This document shows positions 26,326 to 35,322 of a DNA stretch of 64,000 bases, piece after piece. The notes under the pieces are model-generated. The model saw nothing but the letters and a program-made list of their open reading frames with translations. It ran no database searches and was not told the origin of the DNA. Positions within the stretch are counted from its first letter, which is position 1. Every line of letters starts with the position of its first letter. The stretch lies in assembly GCA_004298675.1 (NCBI GenBank), contig SCRI01000002.1, positions 1 through 64,000 of the forward strand. Reading direction: 5' to 3'. The stretch comes from a bacterium. Lineage in GTDB: Bacteria > Vulcanimicrobiota > Vulcanimicrobiia > Vulcanimicrobiales > SCRA01. The translations under genes were made by a program, and so were the position numbers.

Positions 26326-26363
26326 AATGGTGATGTAACCTAATCCTTCACTGTTATATTTGC

Positions 26364-27170
26364 CTACCGTTGGCAGCGCGGGCAGTAGAACGTGCCGCGT
26401 TGACCGAGGGTGACCCGTTTTACGGGCGCATGGCAACGAAGACACGAGAGGCCCTCCCTGCCATAGACGGCCAGCTTGTTCTGGAAGCCGCCTGTGAGTC
26501 CCTCCGCGTCCACGTAGTGCTCCACGCTGGTCCCGCGCCAGGTGATGGCCTCCTCTAAGACCCGGACCAGGGCTGAATGGAGGCGCCGGACCCTGACGCC
26601 GGAGATGCGGCCGGCTGGCCTGGCCGGATGGATACCGGCCCTAAAGAGGGCCTCGCAGGCGTAGATGTTGCCGATCCCAGCGATGAGACGCTGATCGAGC
26701 AGGAGCGTCTTGATCGGCCCGCGATGGCCGGCAAGCAGGCTGGCGAGGCGCTGGGGCGTGAAGGCGGGGTCCAGCGGCTCCACCCCCAGACCGGCCGCCC
26801 AGGCGCCGTCCTCGGTCAGGCGCATGCGCCCGAACCGGCGCACGTCGGAGAAGCGCAGCCAGCCGCCCTCGCGGAAGTGCAGGCGCACGCGCGCGTAGGG
26901 ATCCTCGGCCGGGCTCGGCTCGACGATCAGCCGCCCGGTCATGCGCAGATGGACCGTCAGCGTGCGCCCTGACGCCAGGGGAAAGACAATGAACTTGGCC
27001 CGGCGCGAGACGCTCTCGATGCGCTCGCCGCGCAGCAGCGCGGGAAAGTCGCCGGGTAGATCGTTGACGACGCTGGCGGGGGTTTCCACGCGCACCTCCG
27101 CGATGCGCCGCCCAGGAATGGTCCGTGCGAGACCGCGCACGATGGTCTCGACTTCGGGAAGCTCGGGCAT
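26364..27170 (-). CDS. mutM: Formamidopyrimidine-DNA glycosylase MutM (Fpg)
   Basis: Bifunctional glycosylase/AP lyase removing 8-oxoguanine. The 268-residue product begins MPELPEVETIVRGL, where the Pro after the removed Met is the catalytic nucleophile, contains the H2TH region (LLDQRLIAGIGNIYACEALF) and ends in a zinc finger with CLRC and CPRC pairs. Complete length. Lies between the DUF192 gene (51 nt upstream) and rpsA. Confidence 0.95.
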   Translation of the reverse strand: MPELPEVETIVRGLARTIPGRRIAEVRVETPASVVNDLPGDFPALLRGERIESVSRRAKFIVFPLASGRTLTVHLRMTGRLIVEPSPAEDPYARVRLHFREGGWLRFSDVRRFGRMRLTEDGAWAAGLGVEPLDPAFTPQRLASLLAGHRGPIKTLLLDQRLIAGIGNIYACEALFRAGIHPARPAGRISGVRVRRLHSALVRVLEEAITWRGTSVEHYVDAEGLTGGFQNKLAVYGREGLSCLRCHAPVKRVTLGQRGTFYCPRCQR

Positions 27171-27221
27171 AGCCTGGTGGACTTGTTCTCCTCGATCCTC
27201 GCTCCCTATCGCCAGGAGCGC

Positions 27222-27659
27222 TTACTCTCGAGCGAGCTCCGGCAGGCCAGAGACGCGCGCGCCTTCGCGCAGGCCGTCGTGCGCAGCTTCGTTCGCCGGC
27301 AGCTCGAGCACGTAGGCGCCGACACCCGCGCGCCTGGCGACGCGATCGTCGGGCGTTCCGGACGGAGTGCGCGGCACGCGCACCGCGACGGAGGAGACCG
27401 TGCCGTCTCTGCGCAGCCAAACCATATCGAGATCGATCAGCGTGTCCTTCATCCAGAACGTCCACGGCTTCTCCGCCGCAAAGACGAAGAGCATTCCGGT
27501 ATGCGGCGCCAACGCCGTCACATGCATCAAACCGCGCTCGCGCTGCGCGCTGGTACGCGCTACTTGTACGTGCAGTGCGGCGTTGGGTGCGTGCAACTCC
27601 AGTGCCTGCAGCGGTGCGGCGACGGCAAGCACTGAGGCCAGCGCCATCAGCGCGATCAC
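27222..27659 (-). CDS. DUF192 family exported protein
   Basis: A 145-residue protein with an N-terminal hydrophobic signal (residues 1-20) and the DUF192 core: ERGLMHVTALAPHTGMLFVF, WTFWMKDTLIDLDMVWL, and AYVLELPANEA. Proteins of this family are usually secreted or periplasmic; their function is unknown. The GTG start overlaps the polA stop as GTGA, so it is translated with polA. Confidence 0.85.
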   Translation of the reverse strand: MIALMALASVLAVAAPLQALELHAPNAALHVQVARTSAQRERGLMHVTALAPHTGMLFVFAAEKPWTFWMKDTLIDLDMVWLRRDGTVSSVAVRVPRTPSGTPDDRVARRAGVGAYVLELPANEAAHDGLREGARVSGLPELARE

Positions 27660-30328
27660 GACACCTCTTCGGCCGCGGCCGTCTCCTCCACCATCTCCAC
27701 GTCGTACCAGGTGGGTCCGACCTTCATCGAGACCTCTAGCGGCACGCTGAGCTCTAGCGCGCCGGTCATCTCCCGCCGCACCACAGCGATCGTACGGTCG
27801 AGACCATGCTGCGCGACGTCGAAGAGCAGCTCATCGTGAATCTGCAGCAGCATGGCGGCATCCAGACCCTCCGCGCGCAGCGCGCGCTCCACGCGCACCA
27901 TCGCCAGCTTGACGAGATCGGCGGCACTGCCTTGCACGGGCGCATTGACGGCCTCGCGCTCGGCGGCGCCGCGCACCGCGAAATTCTTGGCACGCAAATC
28001 CGGCAGATAACGCCGGCGCCCCAGGATCGTGGAGACGTAGCCGCGCTCGCGGCCCTGCTTCACGATGCCGTCGAGGAAGGCGTGCACGCTGGGAAAGCGC
28101 GCGAAGTAGGAACGCGAGATCTCGTGTGCGGCGGCGCGGTCGATCTCCAAGCGCTGCGCCAAGCCGAAGTCGCTCATGCCGTAGAGCAAGCCGAAGTTGA
28201 CGGCCTTGGCCATACGGCGCTGCTCCGGCGCTACCGTCGTGCCTGTCGGCACGTCGAAGATGCGCCGCGCCGTGAAGTCGTGGATGTCCTGACCCTCGTG
28301 AAAGGCGGCGCGCATCGACTCGTCGCCGGAAAGGTGCGCCATCAGACGCAACTCGATCTGCGAGTAGTCCGCCGCCAGCAGCACGCGCCCTGGGCCGGAG
28401 GCCACGAAGGCACGGCGCACGCGCCGCCCCAGCTCGGTGCGCACGGGAATGTTCTGCAGGTTGGGGTTGATCGAGGAGAGCCGCCCCGTGGCCGTGGCAG
28501 TCTGACGCCACTGCGTGTGCAGGCGCCCGCGTTCGTCCGTCAGCGTGGGCAGCACGTCCACATAGGTGGAGCTCAACTTCGTGAGCTCGCGCCACTCCAA
28601 GACGAGCGCGCAGATGGGGAAGTCGCGCGCCAAGCTCTGCAAGATCTCGGCACCCGTTCCCCAACCCGTCTTCGTGCGCTTGCCGCCCGGCAGCGCGAGG
28701 TCTTCGAAAAGTACCTTCCCCAACTGCTGCGGTGAGGCGAGGTTGAACTCGTGTCCGGCCAAGTCGTAGATCTCGCGCTCTACCTGCGCCGCGCGCTCGG
28801 TGATGCCGCCGCTCATCTCGCGCAGCGCTGCGGCGTCGAGCGCGATGCCCGTCTCCTCCATGCGCGCGAGGATCGGAACCAGCGGCACCTCCACTTCTTC
28901 GTAGAGCCGCATCTGCTCGCGCTCGGCCAGGGCGCCGCGCACGGCCGCCGCAAGGCGCAGCACGGCGTCGGCACGTGCGGCGGGCTCCCAGGGCAGGCCT
29001 ACATCGAGATGCTCCCGCACCGCGTCGTCGAGCTCGCCATACGCGCGCGAGGGATTCAGCAGGTGTGCCGCCACCATCGTGTCGTCGCGCAGGCCCGTGG
29101 GCTCGATGCCGGCGGCGATCAAGCGGCGCAGCAACGGCTTGGCATCGTGCATCAGCTTGGGCTGGGCCGCGGTCCAGAGGCGCGCGAAGGGCGCCCGCAC
29201 CGGATCGGCCAGGGCGGCCGCCAGACTCAGCGAGAGGCCCTCCCCGGCGCGTCCGCATAGACCGAGCTGCTCGCCCGCGCCGTCCAGGTACACGGCTACC
29301 GTTTCGGCAGCGCACAACTCATCCACTAATGCGGCCAAGCGCGCGAGATCGGGCGGATCCACCGCGGCGAGATAGGAGCGATACGTTCCCTGCACCGTCG
29401 CTGCCTGCGGCGCCGCCTCGCGCCGCTCGGGCAACTGCAGCTTTGCCAGCAGCGCCTTGAACTCGAGCTCCGAGAAAATCGGGTAGAGGCGCTCGTCGCT
29501 GGGCGCGGTGTAACGGGCCTGCTCCCAGGTACGCGCGATGGGAACTTCACGATCCACACGCGAGACGTCGCGACAGAGCAGTGCCTGCAGCGCGTGCGCT
29601 CGAATCAAGTTGGCGAGCTTCTCGCTGCCCGCCAGCTCCGGGTGAGCGACGAGGTTATCCAGCGTGTGCGCCGCTTGGATCATCTTAATCGCGGTCTTCT
29701 CACCCACGCCCGGCACGCCGGGGAGGTTGTCCGAGGGGTCGCCTTTGAGCCCGCGGTAATCCACCAGCTGCGCCGGCTCCAATCCGTAACGCTCTTGCAC
29801 GGCCGCGACGTCGTAACGGCCGAGATCGCTGATCCCACGCCGCGTCACCAGCACCGTCGTGCGCTCGTCCACGATCTGCAGCAGGTCCATGTCGCCGGTG
29901 ACGACCAGCGTGTCGAAGCCGTCTTCGCCGGCCTGGCGGGCGATCGTCGCGATCACGTCGTCGGCCTCTTTGCCCTCGTACTCCGCCACGGGAATGTCAT
30001 AGGCTTCCAGAATGCGGCGCACCAGCGGAAACTGCGAGCGCAGATCGTCGGGCGTCTCCTGCCGCTGCGCTTTGTACTCTTTGAACAGCTCCACGCGCTC
30101 GTGCGGCAACCCCTTGTCGAAGCAGGCGATGAGGTGCGTGGGGTGCTCCTCCGCGATCAGCTTGCGCAGCATCATCGTGAAGCCTAAGACGGCGTTGATC
30201 GCCACGCCTTTGGTCGTGGTGAGCGCAGGCAGCGCGAAGAACGCGCGATAGACCAAACCATACGAGTCAAGTAACAGCAGCCGCCCGGAGGGATCGCGCC
30301 GCCGGTCGAAGAGCGTAGCCTCCTTCAT
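27656..30328 (-). CDS. polA: DNA polymerase I
   Basis: The 890-residue protein has a complete 5'-3' exonuclease domain (LLLLDSYGLVYRAFFAL, TGDMDLLQIVD, YRGLKGDPSDNLPGV), a central exonuclease-like domain and a family A polymerase domain with motif A LLAADYSQIELRL, motif B RRMAKAVNFGLLYGMS and motif C LLQIHDELLF. The central domain lacks the DxE of an active proofreading site: the equivalent strand reads AVYLDGAGEQL. It probably cannot proofread. The ATG at 30328 overlaps the upstream gene's stop as ATGA; the longer open frame belongs to that gene. Role: Okazaki fragment processing and repair synthesis, next to mutM. Confidence 0.94.
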   Translation of the reverse strand: MKEATLFDRRRDPSGRLLLLDSYGLVYRAFFALPALTTTKGVAINAVLGFTMMLRKLIAEEHPTHLIACFDKGLPHERVELFKEYKAQRQETPDDLRSQFPLVRRILEAYDIPVAEYEGKEADDVIATIARQAGEDGFDTLVVTGDMDLLQIVDERTTVLVTRRGISDLGRYDVAAVQERYGLEPAQLVDYRGLKGDPSDNLPGVPGVGEKTAIKMIQAAHTLDNLVAHPELAGSEKLANLIRAHALQALLCRDVSRVDREVPIARTWEQARYTAPSDERLYPIFSELEFKALLAKLQLPERREAAPQAATVQGTYRSYLAAVDPPDLARLAALVDELCAAETVAVYLDGAGEQLGLCGRAGEGLSLSLAAALADPVRAPFARLWTAAQPKLMHDAKPLLRRLIAAGIEPTGLRDDTMVAAHLLNPSRAYGELDDAVREHLDVGLPWEPAARADAVLRLAAAVRGALAEREQMRLYEEVEVPLVPILARMEETGIALDAAALREMSGGITERAAQVEREIYDLAGHEFNLASPQQLGKVLFEDLALPGGKRTKTGWGTGAEILQSLARDFPICALVLEWRELTKLSSTYVDVLPTLTDERGRLHTQWRQTATATGRLSSINPNLQNIPVRTELGRRVRRAFVASGPGRVLLAADYSQIELRLMAHLSGDESMRAAFHEGQDIHDFTARRIFDVPTGTTVAPEQRRMAKAVNFGLLYGMSDFGLAQRLEIDRAAAHEISRSYFARFPSVHAFLDGIVKQGRERGYVSTILGRRRYLPDLRAKNFAVRGAAEREAVNAPVQGSAADLVKLAMVRVERALRAEGLDAAMLLQIHDELLFDVAQHGLDRTIAVVRREMTGALELSVPLEVSMKVGPTWYDVEMVEETAAAEEVS

Positions 30329-32673
30329 CGTACCTCGACGTTCGACGCGGCCGCTCCAACGCGGCCGTCGGCGGAGATCACGAGCACGGAGAGCGCGTAG
30401 CGCCCGCGTTCCTTGGGTGCGGTGACGGCCGCGGAGAGCGCTCCGCCGCCGCCGCGCACCACGCTCCAGGCGTAGATACGTACCGGCGTGGACGGCGCCG
30501 CGGCACGTCTGGTTGCGATCCGGGTGCGCTGCAGCGCGAAGAGATCGCCCACGTTGGAGCCTGCCGGCGTCACCCACGCGTGCCACACGGCGTCCCGCGG
30601 CGCGGAATCCTGCGTCGTCACGGCGGACGACGACAGCAGCGCCACCGCATCTCCAAAGCCCGACCCTGGCGACGCCGCCTCGTCCGCGATGCGCACCACC
30701 GCCGTGGCGGCGTTGCTCGTGCCGACGTGAACGCGCAATTCCGCTGAAGCACCCGGCGCCAGCGCCTGCAATGGATCGACGTGCACGTCCAGCCGTCCCG
30801 CGCTGGGCATAGCGGCGTCGCGCCAGACTAGCGTGCCGTCCTTGACGAAGCAGACGCCGATCGCGGCATTGTCGGCGACGCCCTTGAGTGCGAGGCGCGC
30901 CTGCGCGTGCCCAGCGCGCACGGCTACCGTCTGCGCGTCGAGTACACGCGCGGTCTGCAGCGCCACCAGCGCCGAACCCGTTGCGCCGCTCAGATCCGCG
31001 TCGACGCGCAACGCCTCGCCGTCGCGAGCGGCGTGCACGTTGATATCGGACGATGAGGCCGCCGCCGGCTCCAGCGCTAGATCCTGCGGCGCGCTCACTA
31101 CGCCCACCGCATCGACGGCATCTTCGTCCTTGGCGACGATGAGATTGCCTCCAAGATACGGGCTGTTGAAGGCCAGCGTCGCCTCGCCCGCGCGATCCAG
31201 GCGCACCGTCTGACTCTGCACGGAGAGGCCGTGTGAGAGCGTCACCCGCACCTCGCGGCCCGGCGTGGGGGCGCCGTCGGCGACTTGATAGCCGCGAATC
31301 TGCAAGCGGACCGGCGCGCCCGCCGCCACGCGATTGCGCTCCGGCACGATCTCCAGCGCCCGCGCCGCGGAGGCCACGACCACCGCCTCGGCCGAGGCGT
31401 TGCTGGCCGTCGCGCGCACGACGTAGGTGGACGGCAGCCCGTCCGTAGGCGGCTCCAGCGTAAACTCGGCGCGGCCGTTACCGTCCGTTCGCAGCGTGCG
31501 CGCGAAGACGGTTGCGGCGCCCCAGAGATCGTCGAGGTTACCCGAGAAACTAGGCGGCAGCGCGTGGGGAGCGCGCACCACGCTCACCTTCACCGTGACG
31601 CCGGCCTCGGCGCTGCCATCGCGCCGGACCGTCAGCGAGACCGGCACCGCAGCCGTTGCGGAAGGATTAGCCGGCGCACCGACGTTGAGCGTGACCCCCT
31701 CGCTGCGCGGGGCCACGTGCAGCGGCGCGCTGCCTGAAGCGCCCGCGGCGGAGGCCAGCACGGCGTAGTCGCCTTGTGGCAGCGTGTACGGGAGCGTCAG
31801 CTCGGCGGCAAAGGCGCCGTTGGAATCGAGCGCCGCGCGTGTCGACGCCGCGGCGTGCGCGGAGCCCACCAAGTGCACCTGCACCTCACCCCCCGCCGGC
31901 ACCAGGTCCTCGCCTTTGCGCACGCGCGCGAAGCCCGCCACGCGTACGGCCTCACCGGCACGCGCCGTGTCGCGATCCAGACGTACCACGAGCACGGCAC
32001 GCGGATCGGGGGCCTGCGGCAAGAGCGAGAGGAACGGCTGACTCTTCCCCCACGCGCCGAGCACGAAGATGGGGCGCGCGCGCCCCGACCAATGATAGAG
32101 ACCGTTGAGGTCCGTGTAATGGGTGTCGAAGCGGCCGCCCGCCACGAAGGAGAGCCGCAGATGCGAGAGCGGCTGGCCGCTGCGCAGGTCGGCGGCGTAG
32201 ATCAGCAAACCCTCCGGCCCGGACTTCGCTAGCAACCCCACGGACGAAACGTTCAGCCACACTTGCTGCGCGGCGTCGCCGCGCCGGGCCTCGAGAACGT
32301 AGAAGCCCTCGCGCCCGTTGACGGGCACGCTCACTTGATTCGAGGTGTAACGGTAGCCCTCGGGAGGCGTGAAGCGCCAATGTTCGACGGCACGGGCGTG
32401 CGAGAGATCGATGGCCCGCTCTTTGACCGTCGCGCCGTTAGCGATCAGCACGTCGGCGGGATCGACGGCGTAGAGCGAGAGATCGACCGGCGCGCCGGAG
32501 TACGTGTCGAGACGCACCTGCACGGGCTGCCATGGTTGGTACTCGTCACGCGCGAACAGCGCAAAGTAGCGATCCCACTGGTGCTGGTCGAGCAACGGCC
32601 TTGCCGCTCGTGCCGGCGCTGCGGAGAGCGACAGCAAGACGATGGCGAGAACGGCGAGCAGGCGCGATTTCAT
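30325..32673 (-). CDS. Exported alpha-2-macroglobulin-like (MG domain) protein
   Basis: A 782-residue secreted protein: signal peptide MKSRLLAVLAIVLLSLSAAP to about residue 27, then repeated beta-sandwich domains of macroglobulin type (LDRDTARAGEAVRVAGFARV, EIVPERNRVAAGAPVRLQI, DPLQALAPGASAELRVHVG). The bacterial macroglobulin thioester motif (CxEQ) and the terpenoid-cyclase-like thioester domain are absent, and the length is half that of YfaS, so it is not a classic protease trap. Function unknown; perhaps a periplasmic structural or binding protein. Coupled to polA by ATGA. An upstream frame of 28 codons lacks a signal. Confidence 0.7.
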   Translation of the reverse strand: MKSRLLAVLAIVLLSLSAAPARAARPLLDQHQWDRYFALFARDEYQPWQPVQVRLDTYSGAPVDLSLYAVDPADVLIANGATVKERAIDLSHARAVEHWRFTPPEGYRYTSNQVSVPVNGREGFYVLEARRGDAAQQVWLNVSSVGLLAKSGPEGLLIYAADLRSGQPLSHLRLSFVAGGRFDTHYTDLNGLYHWSGRARPIFVLGAWGKSQPFLSLLPQAPDPRAVLVVRLDRDTARAGEAVRVAGFARVRKGEDLVPAGGEVQVHLVGSAHAAASTRAALDSNGAFAAELTLPYTLPQGDYAVLASAAGASGSAPLHVAPRSEGVTLNVGAPANPSATAAVPVSLTVRRDGSAEAGVTVKVSVVRAPHALPPSFSGNLDDLWGAATVFARTLRTDGNGRAEFTLEPPTDGLPSTYVVRATASNASAEAVVVASAARALEIVPERNRVAAGAPVRLQIRGYQVADGAPTPGREVRVTLSHGLSVQSQTVRLDRAGEATLAFNSPYLGGNLIVAKDEDAVDAVGVVSAPQDLALEPAAASSSDINVHAARDGEALRVDADLSGATGSALVALQTARVLDAQTVAVRAGHAQARLALKGVADNAAIGVCFVKDGTLVWRDAAMPSAGRLDVHVDPLQALAPGASAELRVHVGTSNAATAVVRIADEAASPGSGFGDAVALLSSSAVTTQDSAPRDAVWHAWVTPAGSNVGDLFALQRTRIATRRAAAPSTPVRIYAWSVVRGGGGALSAAVTAPKERGRYALSVLVISADGRVGAAASNVEVR

Positions 32674-32705
32674 AGGCTCGAAGGCGCTTCGGCGGCGGGG
32701 AATCG

Positions 32706-33656
32706 CTACCTCCGGGTGGCCTCGTCGTGCCGGTAGATCACGCCGTATTTCTCGCACTGGGCCAGCACCGCTTCAGGCGTGGTGTGCGCCAGCAGCCGGC
32801 GGCGCGCGTGATCGACGAAGGCCAGCACGGTTGGCGAGCGGTAGCGCCTGCGCGGCAACACGGAGGCTACCGTACGCGTCGGAGCGTCGGTGATGGGCAC
32901 CGCCACCAGCTCGCCGGCAATCAGCAGCGCCAACCGCGGTATCAGCGCCACGCCCAAGCGCGCGCGCACGAAGCCCGCCACGGTGATGATGTCGTCGGTG
33001 GTCCAACGCCGCTGCGGCTTGCGCCCGGTGGTCCGTTCGAACACCGCCACGATCTCCTGCCACGCTCCGCTGCGGTCGCCGAAACCCACCAGAGGCTCGT
33101 CCACGATGTCCGCCAGAGAGACTTCGCGGCGACTCGCCAGCGGATGGCCGGGTGGAGCAATCAGCATGTACGGCTCGGTGAAGATCGGAGCGACGTCCAA
33201 CTCGGGATCGTCGACCGGCAGCAGCACGAACCCGACGTCAGCCTCCGCGCGCTTGACCATCTCCGCGACGTCGTCGCGCTCGCCCTCGAGCAGCAGAAAA
33301 TCGACCCCGGGATGCAGGTGCACGAAGTCGGCGATCAACTCCGGCATGAGGCGGCCGGCCACCGATTGGAAGGCGCCGATGTAAATTCTGTCACGCTCGG
33401 CGTTGAGCACGCCGCGAATCTCCTCCGCGGCCGCGCGCAGCTCCGCGACCGCGCGCTCAGCGCGCGGCAGCAGGACCTCGCCCAACGGGGTTAGACCCAA
33501 ACGGCGCCCCAGACGATCGAAGAGCGGGCCGCCGTAGCGCTCCTCCAGCGCCGCGATGGACTGGCTGACGGCCCCTTGCGTACGGTCGAGCGACTCGGCG
33601 GCACGCGAGAAGCTCCCCACACGCGCCGCCGCGATGAACGCTTCGATGTGGCTCAT
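32706..33656 (-). CDS. LysR family transcriptional regulator
   Basis: A 316-residue regulator with an N-terminal winged helix-turn-helix (SHIEAFIAAARVGSFSRAAE, then QGAVSQSIAALEERYGGPLF) and a periplasmic-binding-like effector domain from about residue 90 (IYIGAFQSVAGRLMPELIAD). The ATG at 33656 matches the family start; GTG codons at 33689 and 33701 are possible alternatives. It lies 32 nt upstream of the macroglobulin-like gene and may share its transcript. Effector unknown; an inverted repeat about 70 nt upstream is a candidate self-regulatory site. Confidence 0.88.
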   Translation of the reverse strand: MSHIEAFIAAARVGSFSRAAESLDRTQGAVSQSIAALEERYGGPLFDRLGRRLGLTPLGEVLLPRAERAVAELRAAAEEIRGVLNAERDRIYIGAFQSVAGRLMPELIADFVHLHPGVDFLLLEGERDDVAEMVKRAEADVGFVLLPVDDPELDVAPIFTEPYMLIAPPGHPLASRREVSLADIVDEPLVGFGDRSGAWQEIVAVFERTTGRKPQRRWTTDDIITVAGFVRARLGVALIPRLALLIAGELVAVPITDAPTRTVASVLPRRRYRSPTVLAFVDHARRRLLAHTTPEAVLAQCEKYGVIYRHDEATRR

Positions 33657-33724
33657 GTTGAGGTTACCGAGCAGATGGTTGTCGTTCACGGCTCCCCGCA
33701 CGGCGTCAGCACGCCTTCATCGAT

Positions 33725-33739
33725 ATTAGCATCGCTATT
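33725..33739. promoter_or_regulatory. Candidate LysR operator (TAGC-N3-GCTA dyad)
   Basis: The sequence ATTAGC-ATC-GCTATT is a near-perfect dyad with exact TAGC/GCTA arms, located about 70 nt upstream of the LysR start. LysR proteins usually bind such interrupted dyads at about this distance from their own gene. Inference from position and symmetry only. Confidence 0.35.
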
Positions 33740-33813
33740 CTGAAGCCTCGCGAGACACCCCTATCTCTACGGAGTGGCCGGTCTTACGATACGGGTGAGG
33801 AGCATAGAACCAC

Positions 33814-34014
33814 ATGTTGATCACCACCGCGATCCTCGCACTCTTGGCCCTGACCATCGTTGGGCACGGCCACCCGGTCGACTCGCGTCTGGACGCCAGC
33901 GAATACCCGTTCTTCCGGCGCGGCAGCCGGCCGGAGCTGCGCAACCTAACCTACGACGCTGCCCCCGCCCGCGAAAACGAGCTGCGCGAGCATAGGCTAG
34001 CCCGCGCAGCCTAA
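33814..34014 (+). CDS. Small protein with one hydrophobic segment (uncertain)
   Basis: A 66-codon frame with a hydrophobic N-terminus (MLITTAILALLALTIVG) followed by a charged tail rich in Arg and Glu. A GAGGAG sequence lies 11 nt before the ATG. It sits between the LysR gene and the Nramp-family gene and may be a leader or membrane peptide. No family recognised; coding status uncertain. Confidence 0.4.
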   Translation: MLITTAILALLALTIVGHGHPVDSRLDASEYPFFRRGSRPELRNLTYDAAPARENELREHRLARAA

Positions 34015-34062
34015 CCCGCGCAGGCCGCAATAGCGCCAAACCGGGCGCGGTAGAATAGCGGC

Positions 34063-35322
34063 ATGTCGCGGATCGCGCGGTTCTTCCGGGTTCTCGGCCC
34101 AGGGCTGATCACCGGCGCGGCCGACGACGACCCCTCCGGTATCTCCACGTATTCAGTCGCCGGCGCCACAACCGGCTACTCCCTGCTCTGGCTGACCTTG
34201 ATCTCCACTCCGATGATGGCCGTCGTCCAAGGGATGGCGTCGCGCGTCTCGATGGTGACCGGCGAAGGCCTCGCCGCGCTCATGCGCAAGTCGCTTCCGC
34301 TCTCCCTCGCCTATGCGCTGGCGGGCCTCGTGATCGTCGCAAACACGTTCAACGTCGGAGCGGACATCGGCGGCATGGCCGAGGCCGCGCACCTGGTGCT
34401 CCCGCTGCCGAGCGACGCCTGGGTCTTTTTCTTCGGCATCGGACTCATCGCCGCGCAGATCTGGCTTTCGTACGCAACGATCGCGAGCGTGTTCAAGTGG
34501 CTGACGCTGGCCCTGTTCGCCTACGCCGCCACCGCAGCCATCGTGCATGTTCCCTGGAGCACCGCTCTTCGCCACCTCGTGTTGCCTGAACTCCGCTTCG
34601 ACGGCCAGTGGCTGGTCACCACGGTCGCCGTGCTCGGGACCACGATCACGCCCTACCTGTTCTTCTGGCAATCTTCGTTGACGATCGAAGAGGAGAAAGA
34701 GGCCGGCAACACGACCATCGCCTCACGCCACGGCACCGATACCAGATCGATCAAGGCGATGCACACCGACGTCAACGCCGGCATGGTGTTCTCGAACGCC
34801 GTCGCACTGTTCATCATCGTGACGACGGCCGCCACGCTGGGCGCGCACGGAAGGCACGACATCGCCACCGCGCAACAGGCGGCCGAGGCGCTGCGCCCGC
34901 TGGCCGGGCGCTTCGCCGAGTTGCTGTTCACGCTGGGCATGGTGGGCACCGGCATGCTGGCGGTTCCGGTCCTGGCCGGATCCTCCGCCTACGTCGCCGC
35001 GCAGACGTTTAGATTCCGCGAGGGCCTGGACGAGCCGCTGCAGCGCGCGCCGAAGTTCTACGGCATCATCGCGGCGGGGATTCTTATCGGGATCGCGATG
35101 AATCTGCTGCAGATCGACGCCATCAAGGCGCTCTTCTGGTCCGCCGTGCTCAACGGCTTCGCCGCCGTGCCACTCATCGCCATCCTCGTCCGGCTAGCCT
35201 CGAATGCGAAGCTCATGGGCAAGTGGCGCAGCTCGCCGCTGGCCGTCGCGTGGGGTTGGGCCACCGTTGCGCTCATGGGCGGCGCGGCTCTGGGGATGGT
35301 CTACTCGATGTTCGCTCACTAG
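34063..35322 (+). CDS. Nramp-family divalent metal transporter with altered metal-site motifs
   Basis: A 419-residue protein with about eleven membrane helices and the LeuT-like Nramp architecture (GPGLITGAADDDPSGISTYS at the start, TTITPYLFFWQSS in helix 6). Classic MntH proteins have DPGN in helix 1 and MPH in helix 6; here these read DPSG and TPY, so the sulfur ligand that favours Mn/Fe is missing. This resembles the Nramp-related branch, some of whose members carry Mg2+. Substrate is therefore open. Its last 50 nt overlap the 3' end of cydB on the other strand. Confidence 0.85.
   Translation: MSRIARFFRVLGPGLITGAADDDPSGISTYSVAGATTGYSLLWLTLISTPMMAVVQGMASRVSMVTGEGLAALMRKSLPLSLAYALAGLVIVANTFNVGADIGGMAEAAHLVLPLPSDAWVFFFGIGLIAAQIWLSYATIASVFKWLTLALFAYAATAAIVHVPWSTALRHLVLPELRFDGQWLVTTVAVLGTTITPYLFFWQSSLTIEEEKEAGNTTIASRHGTDTRSIKAMHTDVNAGMVFSNAVALFIIVTTAATLGAHGRHDIATAQQAAEALRPLAGRFAELLFTLGMVGTGMLAVPVLAGSSAYVAAQTFRFREGLDEPLQRAPKFYGIIAAGILIGIAMNLLQIDAIKALFWSAVLNGFAAVPLIAILVRLASNAKLMGKWRSSPLAVAWGWATVALMGGAALGMVYSMFAH

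Noticed and set aside
26353-26358. TATAAC on the minus strand upstream of rpsA as a -10 box
   Set aside because: No acceptable -35 sequence at 16-18 bp and no extended -10; the gene can be served by the upstream operon.
33735-33944. 69-codon minus-strand frame upstream of the LysR gene
   Set aside because: No ribosome binding site or motif, and it covers the likely LysR regulatory region and the opposite small frame.
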